The notes beneath the pieces are model-generated. The model was not told the DNA's origin, searched no databases, and saw nothing but the letters and a program-made list of their open reading frames with translations. Of a DNA stretch of 64,000 nucleotides, positions 1 to 10,600 are shown in pieces. This DNA is from Arctopsyche grandis. Its lineage: Eukaryota; Arthropoda; Insecta; Trichoptera; Hydropsychidae. Position 1 is the first letter of the stretch. Each line of letters begins with the position of its first letter. The position numbers and the translations under genes are program-made. The stretch is from contig NC_135356.1 in assembly GCF_051622035.1 (NCBI RefSeq), positions 62,001 to 126,000 on the forward strand, written 5' to 3'.

Positions 1-226
1 CGCTCGTCGTCTGTAGAATTTCATAGGTTTTTAATATGAAATTCAGTTACATATTTACGCCCACCCATTCAATGTAGTATTTCTAGGTATAAAATTTAGT
101 TGAAAATAAAATAGGTCAATTTCAAATCGATTCCAAGTGTATAAAAAGATAATGCAATTTGTTATTGTATTATGGAAAATATTCCATATGAGATTCAAAC
201 AAAATCAAAATAATAATTTCTTTAAA

Positions 227-3200
227 TTAATTAATTTCAATAACACCATCATCCAAATCTATTTTAATATTAGGAAGATTCAAAACTTTCGTTGTCGTTG
301 TAGTTTTAGTGATCTCCGTAGTAGTTTCAACTGAACTATCTTGAACTGTGACACATTTTTTCAAAACTTTCATACTACTACTACTTTCAGTCTCATTTTT
401 TCTTTTGGCCGATACATCGGTATTTTGTACACAGTTTGCAAACGATTCCTCACTATCCGTTAGGTCGATAACATTTTTTCCTTTTCTTTCTTCAACAACT
501 TTTGGAGATTCATTATTTTTGTCTGAATTAGTCGTCGACTCGTTCATGCCATTTTTGCTGGAGGCGCGCTGTTTTGAATTCTTAGATTCTTGAACGGTGA
601 TGCACGGAATTAAATTTTTACAACTTGAAAGCCCCCTGATTACGCATGGCTTCATTGCCTCATAGTGTTCCTCTTTAAGTGTTATATCATTATTAACCGG
701 CGATATTTCGAAAGGATCAACGCTGATAATCTCAAAACACTCCTTGATTTCTGTATCAAATATTTTCTCAATGTATACCCGTTTTCGTGATGCACATTTA
801 TTTTTACTTTTCAGTAGCAAAATGTATGGTACTCGGTTTTCCGCATTTGTTTGGTTGTCAAGAACAAAAACCTCTTCCTGAAAATATAAATATTACAATA
901 AATTAATATGTAGTACATTGTAGATAGTCAGTTCAAGTTCAAGGTTAATTAATACACAAAAAAAATTACTTTAGGTGTTATGGGTACCGCATCGTCTTCA
1001 TTCACAGGTTTTATTTCATTATCACATTTGACTATCATTTGATTTTTTAGCTCACAAATATCATAATTCAAACGCACGAATTTCATGTTAAGATTTTCAA
1101 TATGAAGTAAAATATTTTTTCTAGACATACTCAATACTTGTCGTTGTATTTTGATATTCTCTATCTCGTATTTAAGCTTTTCACACTTCAACCGAAGAAT
1201 AGAAGTATAACTATTTCTGAAAACAAAAAATATATATATAAAAATAAAATAAAATTGTAATGTATTATTAACAAAATCATCAAACGATATCGGTTTAAGG
1301 ATTTTGGAATATAAATAGCCCTGCCAGGCGTTTCAGTATTCCGGGCTTGTCCCGGCGTCCCGAAAAGAACTTTGGGACACCCAAAAATCCCGGTTTTAGA
1401 TCAATTGCTTGCTGATCATGACAACTCTCATTGTTTAGAAATACCGAGTCCCCTCAGTTATGAAGTGAAATCATAAATCATTAATCGAAACGTATAGGAT
1501 GTTACTAGTATGCTGCTACTAGATCAGTGGTTCTTAACCTTATTGGAGGTACTGAACCCCACCAGTTTCATATGCGTATTCACCGAACCCCTCTTAATTG
1601 GAATAATAAAATATGATTTTTTTCAAATTCAAAACATAGGTATATATTTTACTGGTGCACAAAATGAACCGTGCATCAACATCACTGTGTTCAAAGAACA
1701 AAACCATTAAAACATGATTTTCACACAAAAACATAATAATGAATATTTACTGCAAATCAGTATGGCTTCTGCTGTTGCCTTTCAGAGACTAGTTCAGAAA
1801 TGCGCGGCTTCACATTGGCAAGTGCCACTCTCATGTTATTTTCGCAACAAAGTCTGTTCCTTTTATTCGTTTTTATGTCCAGCATCCTCGAAAAGGATTG
1901 CTCGCAAAGATATGTAGTAACAAACGGTATGAAAATCTCCAGAGCTTTCTTAGCAATAACAGGGTACGTTGCCATTTGTTGACACCAAAAATTTTGAGAA
2001 CGTTGTTGTTCTGAAGAGTTGCTGTTGAACCTGGCTATGTTGAATTTCCGCCGCATACATACAAACATGCATGCATACATACAAACATACATACGTACAT
2101 ACATACATACATACATGCATGCATACATACAAACACACACATACATAATACACACATACACACACACACAAATACACACATACACAAACAAATACATACA
2201 TACATACATACATGCATGCATACATGCATGCATACATACAAACATACATACGTACATACATACATGCATACACACACACACACATACATAATACACACAT
2301 ACACACATGCATACGTACACACATACACACACACAAATACACACATACACACATGCAAACATACACACACACATAGATCATGTGCCACCAAGACGAAGGG
2401 TGGACGGAAGCCCTACCGACAGTGTTACTGGGGATCCGATCGGCATGGTATCCGATAAGACCTCAATGCCACGTCAGCAGAACTGGTATATGGTCAACCG
2501 CTACGGCTACCGGGAGAGTTTCTGGCTCCACAACGAAACGGAGGACCCAACACAGCGGAACTAGCAGAGAGATTGCGGTCCCAAATGGGGCGAGGTTGAG
2601 AAACGCCAGTCCACCGCGGCGCCATGGAACAAGATCAACCTTCAGATCAACCAACAAAGACCTGCACACCAGTGATCAGGTGTTCCTGAGACACGATGCT
2701 GCCAAGGGTCCGTTACAGCCAGTGTTGAAGAAGGGACCGAAGTTCTTCACACTGAGAATTAAGGATTCCAATGTCACCGTATCGGTAGACCGCATAAAGC
2801 CGGCATACATGGAAAGCAGCGGAGAGCCCCCCAAGAAAATGCAGAACCACAGCAAGAAACTGGCCGACAAGCAACCACACGGACTGGCAGGAGAGTCCGG
2901 TGGCCAGCCCATCTGGACAGCTACATCCCGTAGTTGTCGCGACGGCTACGCAATGTCGAGACCCACAATATGTATTTACATATGACATTTTGTAAAATAT
3001 CGCATCGCAATAAATAATTATAATGAGAAGACGCGCGCGCGTCCGCAGTGAAATTGAATGAATGAAAATTGAAAGGATTAAAGCGCGAGACGGAGACGGA
3101 GACGGAGACGGAGACGAGAAAGGAACATGCATTTCGCATTGGGTATGACAGCGCGAATGTATGAAACCGCAATCGTCCCAGCAATCGTCCCATCCCAGTG

Positions 3201-3423
3201 GCGAGGGGTGTTTTGGCGCGCGGAAGAGTTTTCGCAAAGTGACAGTTCGCAAACAGACAGAGTCTGCGACGCGTGACGTAAGTGAACTGAAGTGAACTCT
3301 AACGAAGCTGGTTAGTGTTAGTGTGGTATTGAATTAATATGAGAACACTCACCGGGAAGCAGAAGCAGAAGCAGAAGCAAAGGCAGAGGCAGAAGCAGAA
3401 GCAGAAGCGGAAGCGCCCGACAT
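227..3423 (-). CDS. Gene A: coiled-coil protein with SUMO-interacting-type motif, unit 1
   Basis: I do not recognise the family. Three exons read on the minus strand: 3423-3353, 1216-970 and 877-227. The start ATG at 3423 opens a Ser/Ala dipeptide run of about 20 residues (MSGASASASA...), followed by a strong donor (CCCG|GTGAGT). It stops in phase 2, and the acceptor before 1216 (TTTTCAG) opens in the matching phase, giving Arg24. The second intron is GT-AG and phase 0. The total is about 322 residues. Residues ~31-87 are Leu/Ile/Lys/Glu-rich and likely a coiled coil. Residues 242-246 read VIDLT followed by DSEES, the form of a SUMO-interacting motif next to an acidic/Ser patch. The C-terminal third is Ser/Thr/Lys-rich and probably disordered. 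A nuclear, SUMO-linked role is inference. No break is visible. The first intron (2136 bp) is filled with transposon debris. Confidence 0.65.
1217..1524. other. Intron 1 of gene A: AT-rich part with a GC-rich block
   Basis: This holds a T-rich acceptor tract next to exon 2 of gene A and a GC-richer block at about 1318-1400 with several CCCGG and GGGAC words (GTCCCGGCGTCCCG, AATCCCGG). The block looks like the remains of another repeat, which I cannot name. Equivalent segments are 22473-22780, 41858-42165 and 61246-61553. Confidence 0.4.
1525..2054 (-). mobile_element. hAT transposon 3' end (ZBED/SCAND3-like transposase tail), unit 1
   Basis: The outer end begins CAGTGGTTCTTAACC at 1525, a typical hAT/Charlie terminal inverted repeat, next to the 8-base candidate target TACTAGAT (1517-1524). 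Inside, the minus strand codes for about 95 residues ending at 1757 with MATYPVIAKKALEIFIPFVT and then YLCEQSFSRMLDIKTNKRNR. This is the C-terminal dimerisation region of hAT transposases. The rest of the transposase and the other terminal repeat are gone; the element stops where a microsatellite starts. It lies in intron 1 of gene A in the same orientation as the gene. Confidence 0.85.
2055..2376. repeat. TACA/CACA compound microsatellite, unit 1
   Basis: About 320 bases of (CATA)n and (CACA)n with GCATGC interruptions. It abuts the broken inner end of the hAT fragment on one side and the Gypsy fossil on the other. Copies lie at 23311-23632, 42696-43017 and 60394-60715. It yields long Cys/Val/Met or His/Thr reading frames that are artefacts. 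Confidence 0.95.
2377..2985 (+). mobile_element. Ty3/Gypsy retrotransposon fossil (pol fragment, end of integrase), unit 1
   Basis: The plus strand reads WTEALPTVLLGIRSAW near 2401 and, further on, RHDAAKGPLQPVLKKGPKFF and VSVDRIKPAY. These match the end of the integrase core and the C-terminal chromatin-side domain of Ty3/Gypsy polyproteins. Only this roughly 0.6 kb piece is left, so it is a broken fragment. It is antisense to gene A and sits in its first intron. The GC content is higher than the surroundings. Age cannot be judged without relatives. Confidence 0.75.
2986..3352. other. Intron 1 of gene A: GC-rich segment, possible LTR-like tail of the Gypsy fossil
   Basis: This follows the pol fragment and is unusually rich in CG dinucleotides (GACGCGCGCGCGTC near 3032). 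It has a short (GAGACG)n run at about 3087-3117. Its position after pol and the base composition would fit remains of a 3' LTR, but I cannot define LTR ends. Equivalent segments are 24242-24608, 43627-43993 and 59418-59784. Confidence 0.3.
3356..3412. repeat. (GCAGAA)n hexamer run inside gene A exon 1
   Basis: A GAAGCA-type hexamer run that on the minus strand codes for the Ser/Ala repeat at the start of gene A. The repeat units are whole codons, so length changes would keep the frame. Equivalent positions are 24612-24668, 43997-44053 and 59358-59414. Confidence 0.8.
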
Positions 3424-3470
3424 CGTGCGAGGCAGCGACTAGACTGACAGCGCAACAACACGCTGTTCGT

Positions 3471-3515
3471 TGAATTCGAATTTCGAATTTCGAATTTCGA
3501 ATTACGAATTTCGAG
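3471..3515. repeat. (TTTCGAA)n microsatellite upstream of gene A
   Basis: About six copies of a 7-base TTTCGAA-type unit lie between the gene A leader and satellite B, within 100 bases of the gene A start. Equivalent blocks are at about 24727-24771, 44112-44156 and 59255-59299. Confidence 0.8.
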
Positions 3516-3523
3516 TTTTGAAT

Positions 3524-4110
3524 CATGAATTTCGTTTCATGAACCAACGATAAAAGAGAATCACCTTTGTCTCCGTTCCGTCTAAACATTTTCGAGTGCA
3601 ATTACTTCTGCCTCATCGGCAGGTTTTTAATCTGAAAACTTAAATTGAACGCAAAGTATGCTCCTGGTGATGAATTTCGTTAACCAACGATAACAGAGAA
3701 TCACTTTTGTCTCCGTCTAAACATTTTGGAGTGCAATTACTTCTGTGGAAGAAGGATTTCGATCTGAATACTCAAAAAAGGAATGTTTTGTCCAGAATCG
3801 TGGCATAATTGAATGCATATTATTGCTCTTGCGATGAATTTCGTTTACCAACGATAAAAGAGAATCACTTTTGTCTCCGTCTTAACATTTTGGAGTGCAA
3901 TTACTTATGCCGATGAAGGTTTTTAATCTGAAAACTTAAATAAGGAAAGTTTTGTCCAGAATCGTGGCATAATTGAATGCATATTATTGCTCTTGCGATG
4001 AATTTCGTTTACCAACGATAAAAGAGAATCACTTTTGTCTCCGTCTAAACATTTTGGAGTGCAATTACTTCTGCCGATGAAGGTTTTTACCTTGCGATGA
4101 ATTTCGTTTA
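3524..4110 (+). repeat. Satellite B, left block, unit 1
   Basis: Tandem ~164 bp monomers recognised by ACCAACGATAAAAGAGAATC and TTTGTCTCCGTCTAAACATT. Two monomer flavours alternate, one with GAATCGTGGCATAATTGAAT and one with GAACGCAAAGTATGCTCCTG. This block has about 3.6 monomers and fills most of the gap between the gene A start and the Kelch 3' end. Confidence 0.9.
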
Positions 4111-4688
4111 ATGTCCAATAAAACTCATGGATGTACAAAAATACCTAGTTTATAAGTTTTTACGTCTTATTTTGTTGAGAGAAAATGATTAGGTGTTTGA
4201 TGTTTGAAGTTGTGCAAAAAACTGGTTAACTGAATTGTTTTTGAAATGAAAAGGTAGCTCGGGTTCACCGGATACTAACTTAACTTAAAAAAATGATGAC
4301 CATTATTTTCATTGATTGATTGAGTTTCCACTCGTGATCACATTAATAACAAAACGTTTATTAAAATAAGATGAAATAAATAAAAACACTCTTTTCATTT
4401 GAGAAAAAAATATATTTGTGACATTATATTTACAAATATAGAACAGGATGAACTGTTAATAGTTTTCATGAAATAAAGAATGTGTACAAATAATTCCACA
4501 TATATGTACTTACATATGTACATACATATATAATATATAATAAATAAAAATGGAAATGCAAAACAAAAATCCTGTTTTAAGCCAACAGTGTTACCATTAA
4601 AAGGAAAACATTATATGTACATAATATTAAACAAGTTATGCATTTAAACAAGTTACTACTCATTTGAATTCAAGTTTCATTTTCATTA
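4111..4688. other. AT-rich 3' flank of the Kelch gene
   Basis: No gene seen. It contains the possible Kelch polyA signal (TTTATT 4357-4362 on plus) and TACATATGTA-type low-complexity runs near 4500. Equivalent segments are 25367-25944, 45572-46149 and 57262-57839. In unit 3 and the inverted arm one base differs (45738/57673). Confidence 0.6.
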
Positions 4689-7631
4689 TTAAACATTAAA
4701 ACCAGTCAGTAAATGCATCGGTGCAATTAGCATATTAAAATCGAATCGTTTCGTTGAAATGGATCCAATAATCGTCCACGAGTCTCTATCGGGGCTGTAT
4801 TCTAGCACCGACAAGTGATTACCTCCTGAAATAAATATGTATTAAATATTAATCACTTGCATACAAAAAACACACACACACAATAATGGTTGTTACAAAA
4901 TCAAAATCAACTCACCGACGCAAACAATTTTATCGTCGTGGACGATAGCCTTATGCCCAAACCGTGCTTCAGGGAGACTAGCAACATATGTCCAGGTTTG
5001 AGCCTCCGGGTCATACCGTTCTACCGAGTCGTGTGTACTATTGCTATTGCTATTGCTGATAATATCGCAGGTGCCGCCAATTGCGTAGATATAACCTCCC
5101 AATGCAACAGCCTACAAAGTGAAACAGACTGAATATAACGATATATAATATATGTATGTATGTACAATATTCAAAATTCAATTTTTCTAAAATGATGACA
5201 ATACAATACATACAATGTAAAATGGCGATTATGTAGACATAATCGATTTCAGAAAAAAATCCTGACAATACTTACAGCAAACCGGGCTCTCTTTTCGGCC
5301 ATCGGCGGAGCGGCCGTCCATCTATTCCTGGCCACATTGAAAGTTTCCATGCTATTAAGGAATACCTCTTTGTCGTTTTTTCCACCTATTGCATATATGA
5401 CACCGTCTAGTGCAACGGTGTCATGGAGATGTCGGCACTCCGACATATGGGATAGATAGGCCCAGTTTCTTGTATTGAAATCGTACCTTTGAAAAATCGT
5501 AAAAACTAGTTGTAATCCATTGTACAATATTAAAAAATCATCATAAATATTCACCAACCAACCAACCTATGTACACTCGTTTGTAAGTCTATGTCTTCAG
5601 TGGCAGCATTGGAACAGGGATTTTTTCCTCCTGAGATGAAAACATGGTCACCGACAACAGCGGTTGCAAAATCTTTTCTTCCATGTACCATTTGTGGAAG
5701 CGCCGTCACATCCTTTGTGGCAACATCCAAACTGTACATCTATTCAATATAAATATTATACATACGTATTATTATAACTGTATTGTTAATAAATTTGCAT
5801 ACAATAAGTGAACGACAATAAGGTAACAAAAGCAACGAGTTGCTGAATATTAATGAACTTACCTTTTGAAAAACCCAATGCCGGTATTGCAATCCCCCAA
5901 AGTAAACTTTTCAAAATATTGTTATAACAAATAGAATCTACATAAATGTTCGATTTATTGTCATTTCTTTCGTGACGGCACAAATTTGAAAGTTTAGTAA
6001 TAAATTGAATAAACACCTCCTTCGATCGACGGCCAATCATTATTAAATATTGGTCTCGAAGAATGACCGTCTCGAAGGGATTATAAAATTTATTCATGTC
6101 GTAAAACGACAAACATTTCTGGAAATCTCCTCTTATTGTTTGGATTTCATTGGCAAGCTAAAAAAAAAACATTGAAAAATATACATAATTACATATACAT
6201 ATATCTATGTACATACATATGCATTTAAAGCATTTACATACAAACTAAACTTACTTTTGCCGAACGTCTTCCTACAATCAATATACCTCGTGTGCTCTTT
6301 CTAGGTTTTACATTTTGCAATGATAGACGTGGTCTCTTTTTTGGACTCATATTCCATTCAAGTAAATCCCACAATTGTTGACAGCATACACGATTGTAAC
6401 AAAGAGGTTTCACTTCGTTTAAAATGAACTGAAACGAAACATTTATAACGTTCAGCAATTAATCGCATACCTTTTTAAATTTATTGTGCCGAGCACACAT
6501 TAAAAACAAAATATTATATCAAGTAATGATTAGTACATTGTACATACATACATACATACATACATACATACATGTGTACATATGAAAGCACATTAAGAAA
6601 GTACAGTAAGAATTACATGTAATATATGTATGTACAATATACAAAACAAATTAAAAATATTATTACCTCTTTAGATAACAGACGAAATCTAACAAATTTA
6701 AATAAAGCATTCAAATGCTGCTTCCGATTGTCCCAGTCCTTTTGAACCCACAGCTTCAAGCCTATAAACACTTGCTCTTCTGTGGTGACATTTAAATCAT
6801 TCGACTGCAGCAATTCCTCCAGTTGGTCAGCTTTTATATCGAGAAACGCTCTCCCTTGAATTATCTACAATGCAGACAGACAGACAGATTTCATGAATAT
6901 TAAAAAATATAAATACACATACGTATGTATGACCTAAAATTATAATATACATACGTCAACATAATTTTTAGTTGTGTAAGCTCTCGTTTTTTCTAGCAAT
7001 AAGAAATAACTATAATGCTTCGCAAAATTTCCGATTAACAAGAAGTTTTCAGTATTTAATGCGCTTTCTAGGAACGACACGCAATAATCCTCAAGTTTAT
7101 AGCAGTGAATGTTTGTTCGCGAAAATTCAACTAACTGGATCGCCCCAAGAGGATCCAAATCTGCAAATATTGTAAAATTTGTCATTAGTACTAATTAGTA
7201 CATATGTATTAATTCGTACGAACGAAGTTTAAATTCTCACCGAGTTTGCCTCTGTAGAAGTATTCAATAGCTTTGCTCAAAGTGTCCAGACGAAAATCGC
7301 CCCGATCGTCCAAGACAATTTCCTCCGGTGATGCTTCTAAGCGCTCCGCCAAATAGTCGCTGTGGCACATAACAATAAACTTGTGTACATTGAATCTGCA
7401 AACAGATTAAACATTAAACCTCGAGTTAACATATGTACATAATACATTAAATATTTGAAGCAAGACTAACCTTGCAGTGCCGACAACTAGCACAGTATCG
7501 CATTGCTCCTGTTCGACATACTTCCGATACATGTATTTCGAGAAAAGATGCGCATGCTGCACATCTATTTCGAAATCCGTTGAGTCACCAAAATTGGCAC
7601 TAATTTCGGTCATATTGCTCCCGATGCTCAT
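4689..7631 (-). CDS. BTB-BACK-Kelch (KLHL-like) protein, unit 1; frame break in exon 6
   Basis: The product is a likely CUL3 ubiquitin-ligase adaptor, by family knowledge. Ten exons: 7631-7471, 7395-7241, 7160-6955, 6864-6667, 6428-6255, 6157-5863, 5739-5567, 5486-5276, 5111-4916 and 4825-4689, all GT-AG with matching phases, for about 634 residues. BTB is roughly residues 40-150 (RFNVHKFIVMCHSDYLAERL from residue 54). BACK is roughly 160-275. Kelch blades run from ~283 to the end, with GG pairs in VFISGG, IYAIGG (twice) and VCVGG; the first strand has ILIVGR, Arg replacing the second Gly. In exon 6 the frame entering from exon 5 reaches NNILK and then loses register. The frame that continues VYFGGLQYRHW and splices correctly into exon 7 is one base away, at the A-run (T-run 5908-5911 on plus). 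So the gene is either freshly broken or wrongly called there. TTTATT at 4357-4362 is a possible polyA signal (AATAAA on the coding strand). Confidence 0.82.
6540..6573. repeat. (TACA)n microsatellite in Kelch intron 4
   Basis: A pure TACA run in the longest Kelch intron (238 bp). Copies lie at about 27796-27829, 48001-48034 and 55377-55410, all about the same length. Confidence 0.85.
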
Positions 7632-7676
7632 GTCTTTTCTAAAAATCAAATTATACAATAACAATAATATGAAAAT
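7632..7676 (-). promoter_or_regulatory. Short leader of the Kelch gene with acceptor-like TTTTTAG
   Basis: Read on the minus strand, these 45 bases are T-rich and contain TTTTTAG seven bases before the ATG, a good 3' splice site. The Kelch ATG may therefore lie at the start of exon 2 of the transcript, with a non-coding first exon beyond the satellite A array. Equivalent sites are at 28888-28932 and 49093-49137. Only the first 16 bases survive in the inverted copy (54303-54318). Confidence 0.35.
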
Positions 7677-10600
7677 CATACACCACCAAACCTCACCCAT
7701 CTGAACATAACCAACACCGAAATCAAAGAATTGGACATTGCCAAAATATCCACAAAACAAGCTTACCTCACCATACCTAACCCAACATAACCTTACCATC
7801 ACCGAAGTCAAAGAATTCGATATTGCCAAAATATCCACAAAAAGTTCTGATCCTACCAAACCTCACCCATCTGAACCTAACCATCACCGAAATCAATCTT
7901 GGACATTGCCAAAATATCCACAAAACGTGCTTACCTCACAATATTTAACACAACCTTACATAACCATCACCGAAGTCAAAGAATTCGACATTTCCAAAAT
8001 ATCCACAAAAAGTTCTTATCCTACCAAATCTCACCCATCTGAACCTAACCATCACCGAAATCAAAGAATTGGACATTGCTTAAATATCCACAAAACGTGC
8101 TTACCTCACAATACCTAACTTAACCTAACCTTACCATCACCGAAGTCAGAGAATTCGACATTGCCAAAATATCCACAAAAAGTTCATATCCTACCAAACC
8201 TCACCCATCTGAACCTAACCGTCACCGAAATCAAAGAATTGGACATTGCCAAAATATCCACAAAACAAGCTTACCTCACCATACCTAACCCAACATAACC
8301 TTACCATCACCGAAGTCAAAGAATTCGATATTGCCAAAATATCCACAAAAAGTTCTGATCCTACCAAACCTCACCCATCTGAACCTAACCATCACCGAAA
8401 TCAAAGGTTTGGACATTGCCAAAATATCCACAAAACGTGCTTACCTCACAATACCTAGCACAACCTTACATTACCATCACCGAAGTCAAAGAATTCGACA
8501 TTTCCAAAATATCCACAAAAAGTTCTTATCCTACCAAATCTCACCCATCTGAACCTAACCATCACCGAAATCAAAGAATTGGACATTGCCAAAATATCCA
8601 CAAAACGTGCTTACCTCACAATACCTAACTTAACCTAACCTAACCATCACCGAAGTCAGAGAATTCGACATTGCCAAAATCTCCACAAAAAGTTCATACC
8701 CCACCAAACCTCACCCATCTGAACCTAACTAACACCGAAATCAAAGAATTGGACATTGCAAAAATATCCACAAAACGTATTTACCTCACAATACCTAACC
8801 CAACCTAACATAGCCATCACCGAAGTCAGAGAATTCGACATTGCCAAAATCTCCACAAAAAGTTCATATCCTACCAAACCTCACCCATCTGAACCTAACC
8901 GTCACTGAAATCAAAGAATTGGACATCGCCAAAATATCCACAAAACGTGCTTACCTCACAATACCTAACCCAAGCTAACATAACCATCACCGAAGTCAGA
9001 GAATTCGACATTGCCAAAATATCCACAAAAAGTTCTTATCCTACCAAACCTCACCCATCTGAACCTAACCATCACCGAAATCAAAAATTTAGACATTGCC
9101 AAAATATCCACAAAACGTGCTTACCTTACAATACCTAACCCAACCTAACCTAACCATCACTGAAGTCAGAGAATTCGAAATTGCCAAAATATCCACAAAA
9201 AATTCTTATCCTACCAAACCTCACCCATCTGAACCTTACCATCACAAAAATCAATGAATTCGACATTGCCAAAATATCCACAAAAAGTTCATACCCCACC
9301 AAACCTCACCCATCTGAACCTAACCAACACCGAAATATAAGAATTGGACACTGCTATAATATCCACAAAACGTGCTTACCTCACAATACCTCACCCATCT
9401 GAACCTAACCATCACCGAAATCAAAGAATTAGACATTGCCAAAATTTCCACAAAACGTGCTTACCTCACAATACCTAACCCAACCTAACCGAACCATCAC
9501 CGAAGTCAGAGAATTCGACATTTTAAAAATATCCACAAAAAGTTCTTATCCTACCAAACCTCGACCATCTAAACCTTACCATCATAAAAATCAAAGAATT
9601 AGACATTGCCAAAATATCCACAAAACGTGCTTACCTCACAATACCTAACCCAACCTACCCTAACCATCACCGAATTCAGAGAATTCGACATTGCCAAAAT
9701 ATCCACAAAAAGTTCTTATCCTACCAAACCTCACCCATCTGAACCTTACCATCACAAAAATCAAAGAATTAGACATTGCCAAAATTTCCACAAAACGTGC
9801 TTACCTCACAATACCTAACCCAACCTAACCGAACCATCACCGAAGTCAGAGAATTCGACATTTCCAAAATATCCACAAAAAGTTCGTATCCTACCAAACC
9901 TCACCCATCTGAACCTAACCATCACCGAAATTAAAGAATTGGACATTGCCAAAATATCCACAAAACGTGCTTCCCTCACAATACCTAACGCAACCTAACC
10001 TAACCATCACCGAAGTCAGAGAATTCGACATTGCCAAAATATCCACAAAAAGTTCTTATCCTACCAAACCTTACCCATCTGAACCTAACCATCATCGAAA
10101 TCAAAGAATTGGACATTGCCAAAATATCCACAAAACGTGCTTACCTAACTATACCTAATCCAACCTAACCTTACCATCACCGAAGTCAAAGAATTCGACA
10201 TTGCCAAAATATCCATAAAAAATTCTGATCCTACCAAACCTCACCCATCTGAACCTAACCATCATCGAAATCAAAGAATTGGACATTGCCAAAATATCCA
10301 CAAAACGTGTTTACCTCACCATACCGAACCCAACCTAACCTCACCATCACCAAAGTCAGAGAATTCGACATTGCCAAAATATCTTCAAAAAGATCATATC
10401 CTACCAAACCTCACCTATCTGAACCTAACCATCACCGAAATCAAAGAATTGGACATTGCCAAAATATCCACAAAACGTGCTTACCTCACAATAACTAACC
10501 CAACCTAACATAACCATCACCGAAGTCAAAGATTTCGACATTTCCAAAATATCCACAAAAAGTTCTTATCCTACCAAATCTCACCCATCTGAACCTAACC

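Noticed and set aside
1-1. Window start as the natural edge of the amplicon
   Set aside because: The sequence is periodic, so position 1 matching 21257 and 40642 only reflects the period. The real boundary of the duplicated unit cannot be set from this window.
348-593. Plus-strand hydrophobic 81-residue ORF opposite gene A
   Set aside because: Antisense of the gene A Ser/Thr/Lys-rich tail, whose complement is naturally Phe/Leu/Ser-rich.
2019-2291. His/Thr/Tyr-repeat ORFs on the plus strand over the microsatellite
   Set aside because: Translation of (CATA)n and (CACA)n; no protein evidence.
1757-2374. 205-residue minus-strand ORF starting with a Cys/Val/Met repeat
   Set aside because: The first half is translated microsatellite. 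Only the last ~95 residues are real sequence, the hAT transposase tail.
2713-3252. 179-residue minus-strand ORF over the Gypsy fossil
   Set aside because: Antisense shadow of the integrase-end frame and the GAGACG run; low-complexity Ser/Pro stretch and no domain.
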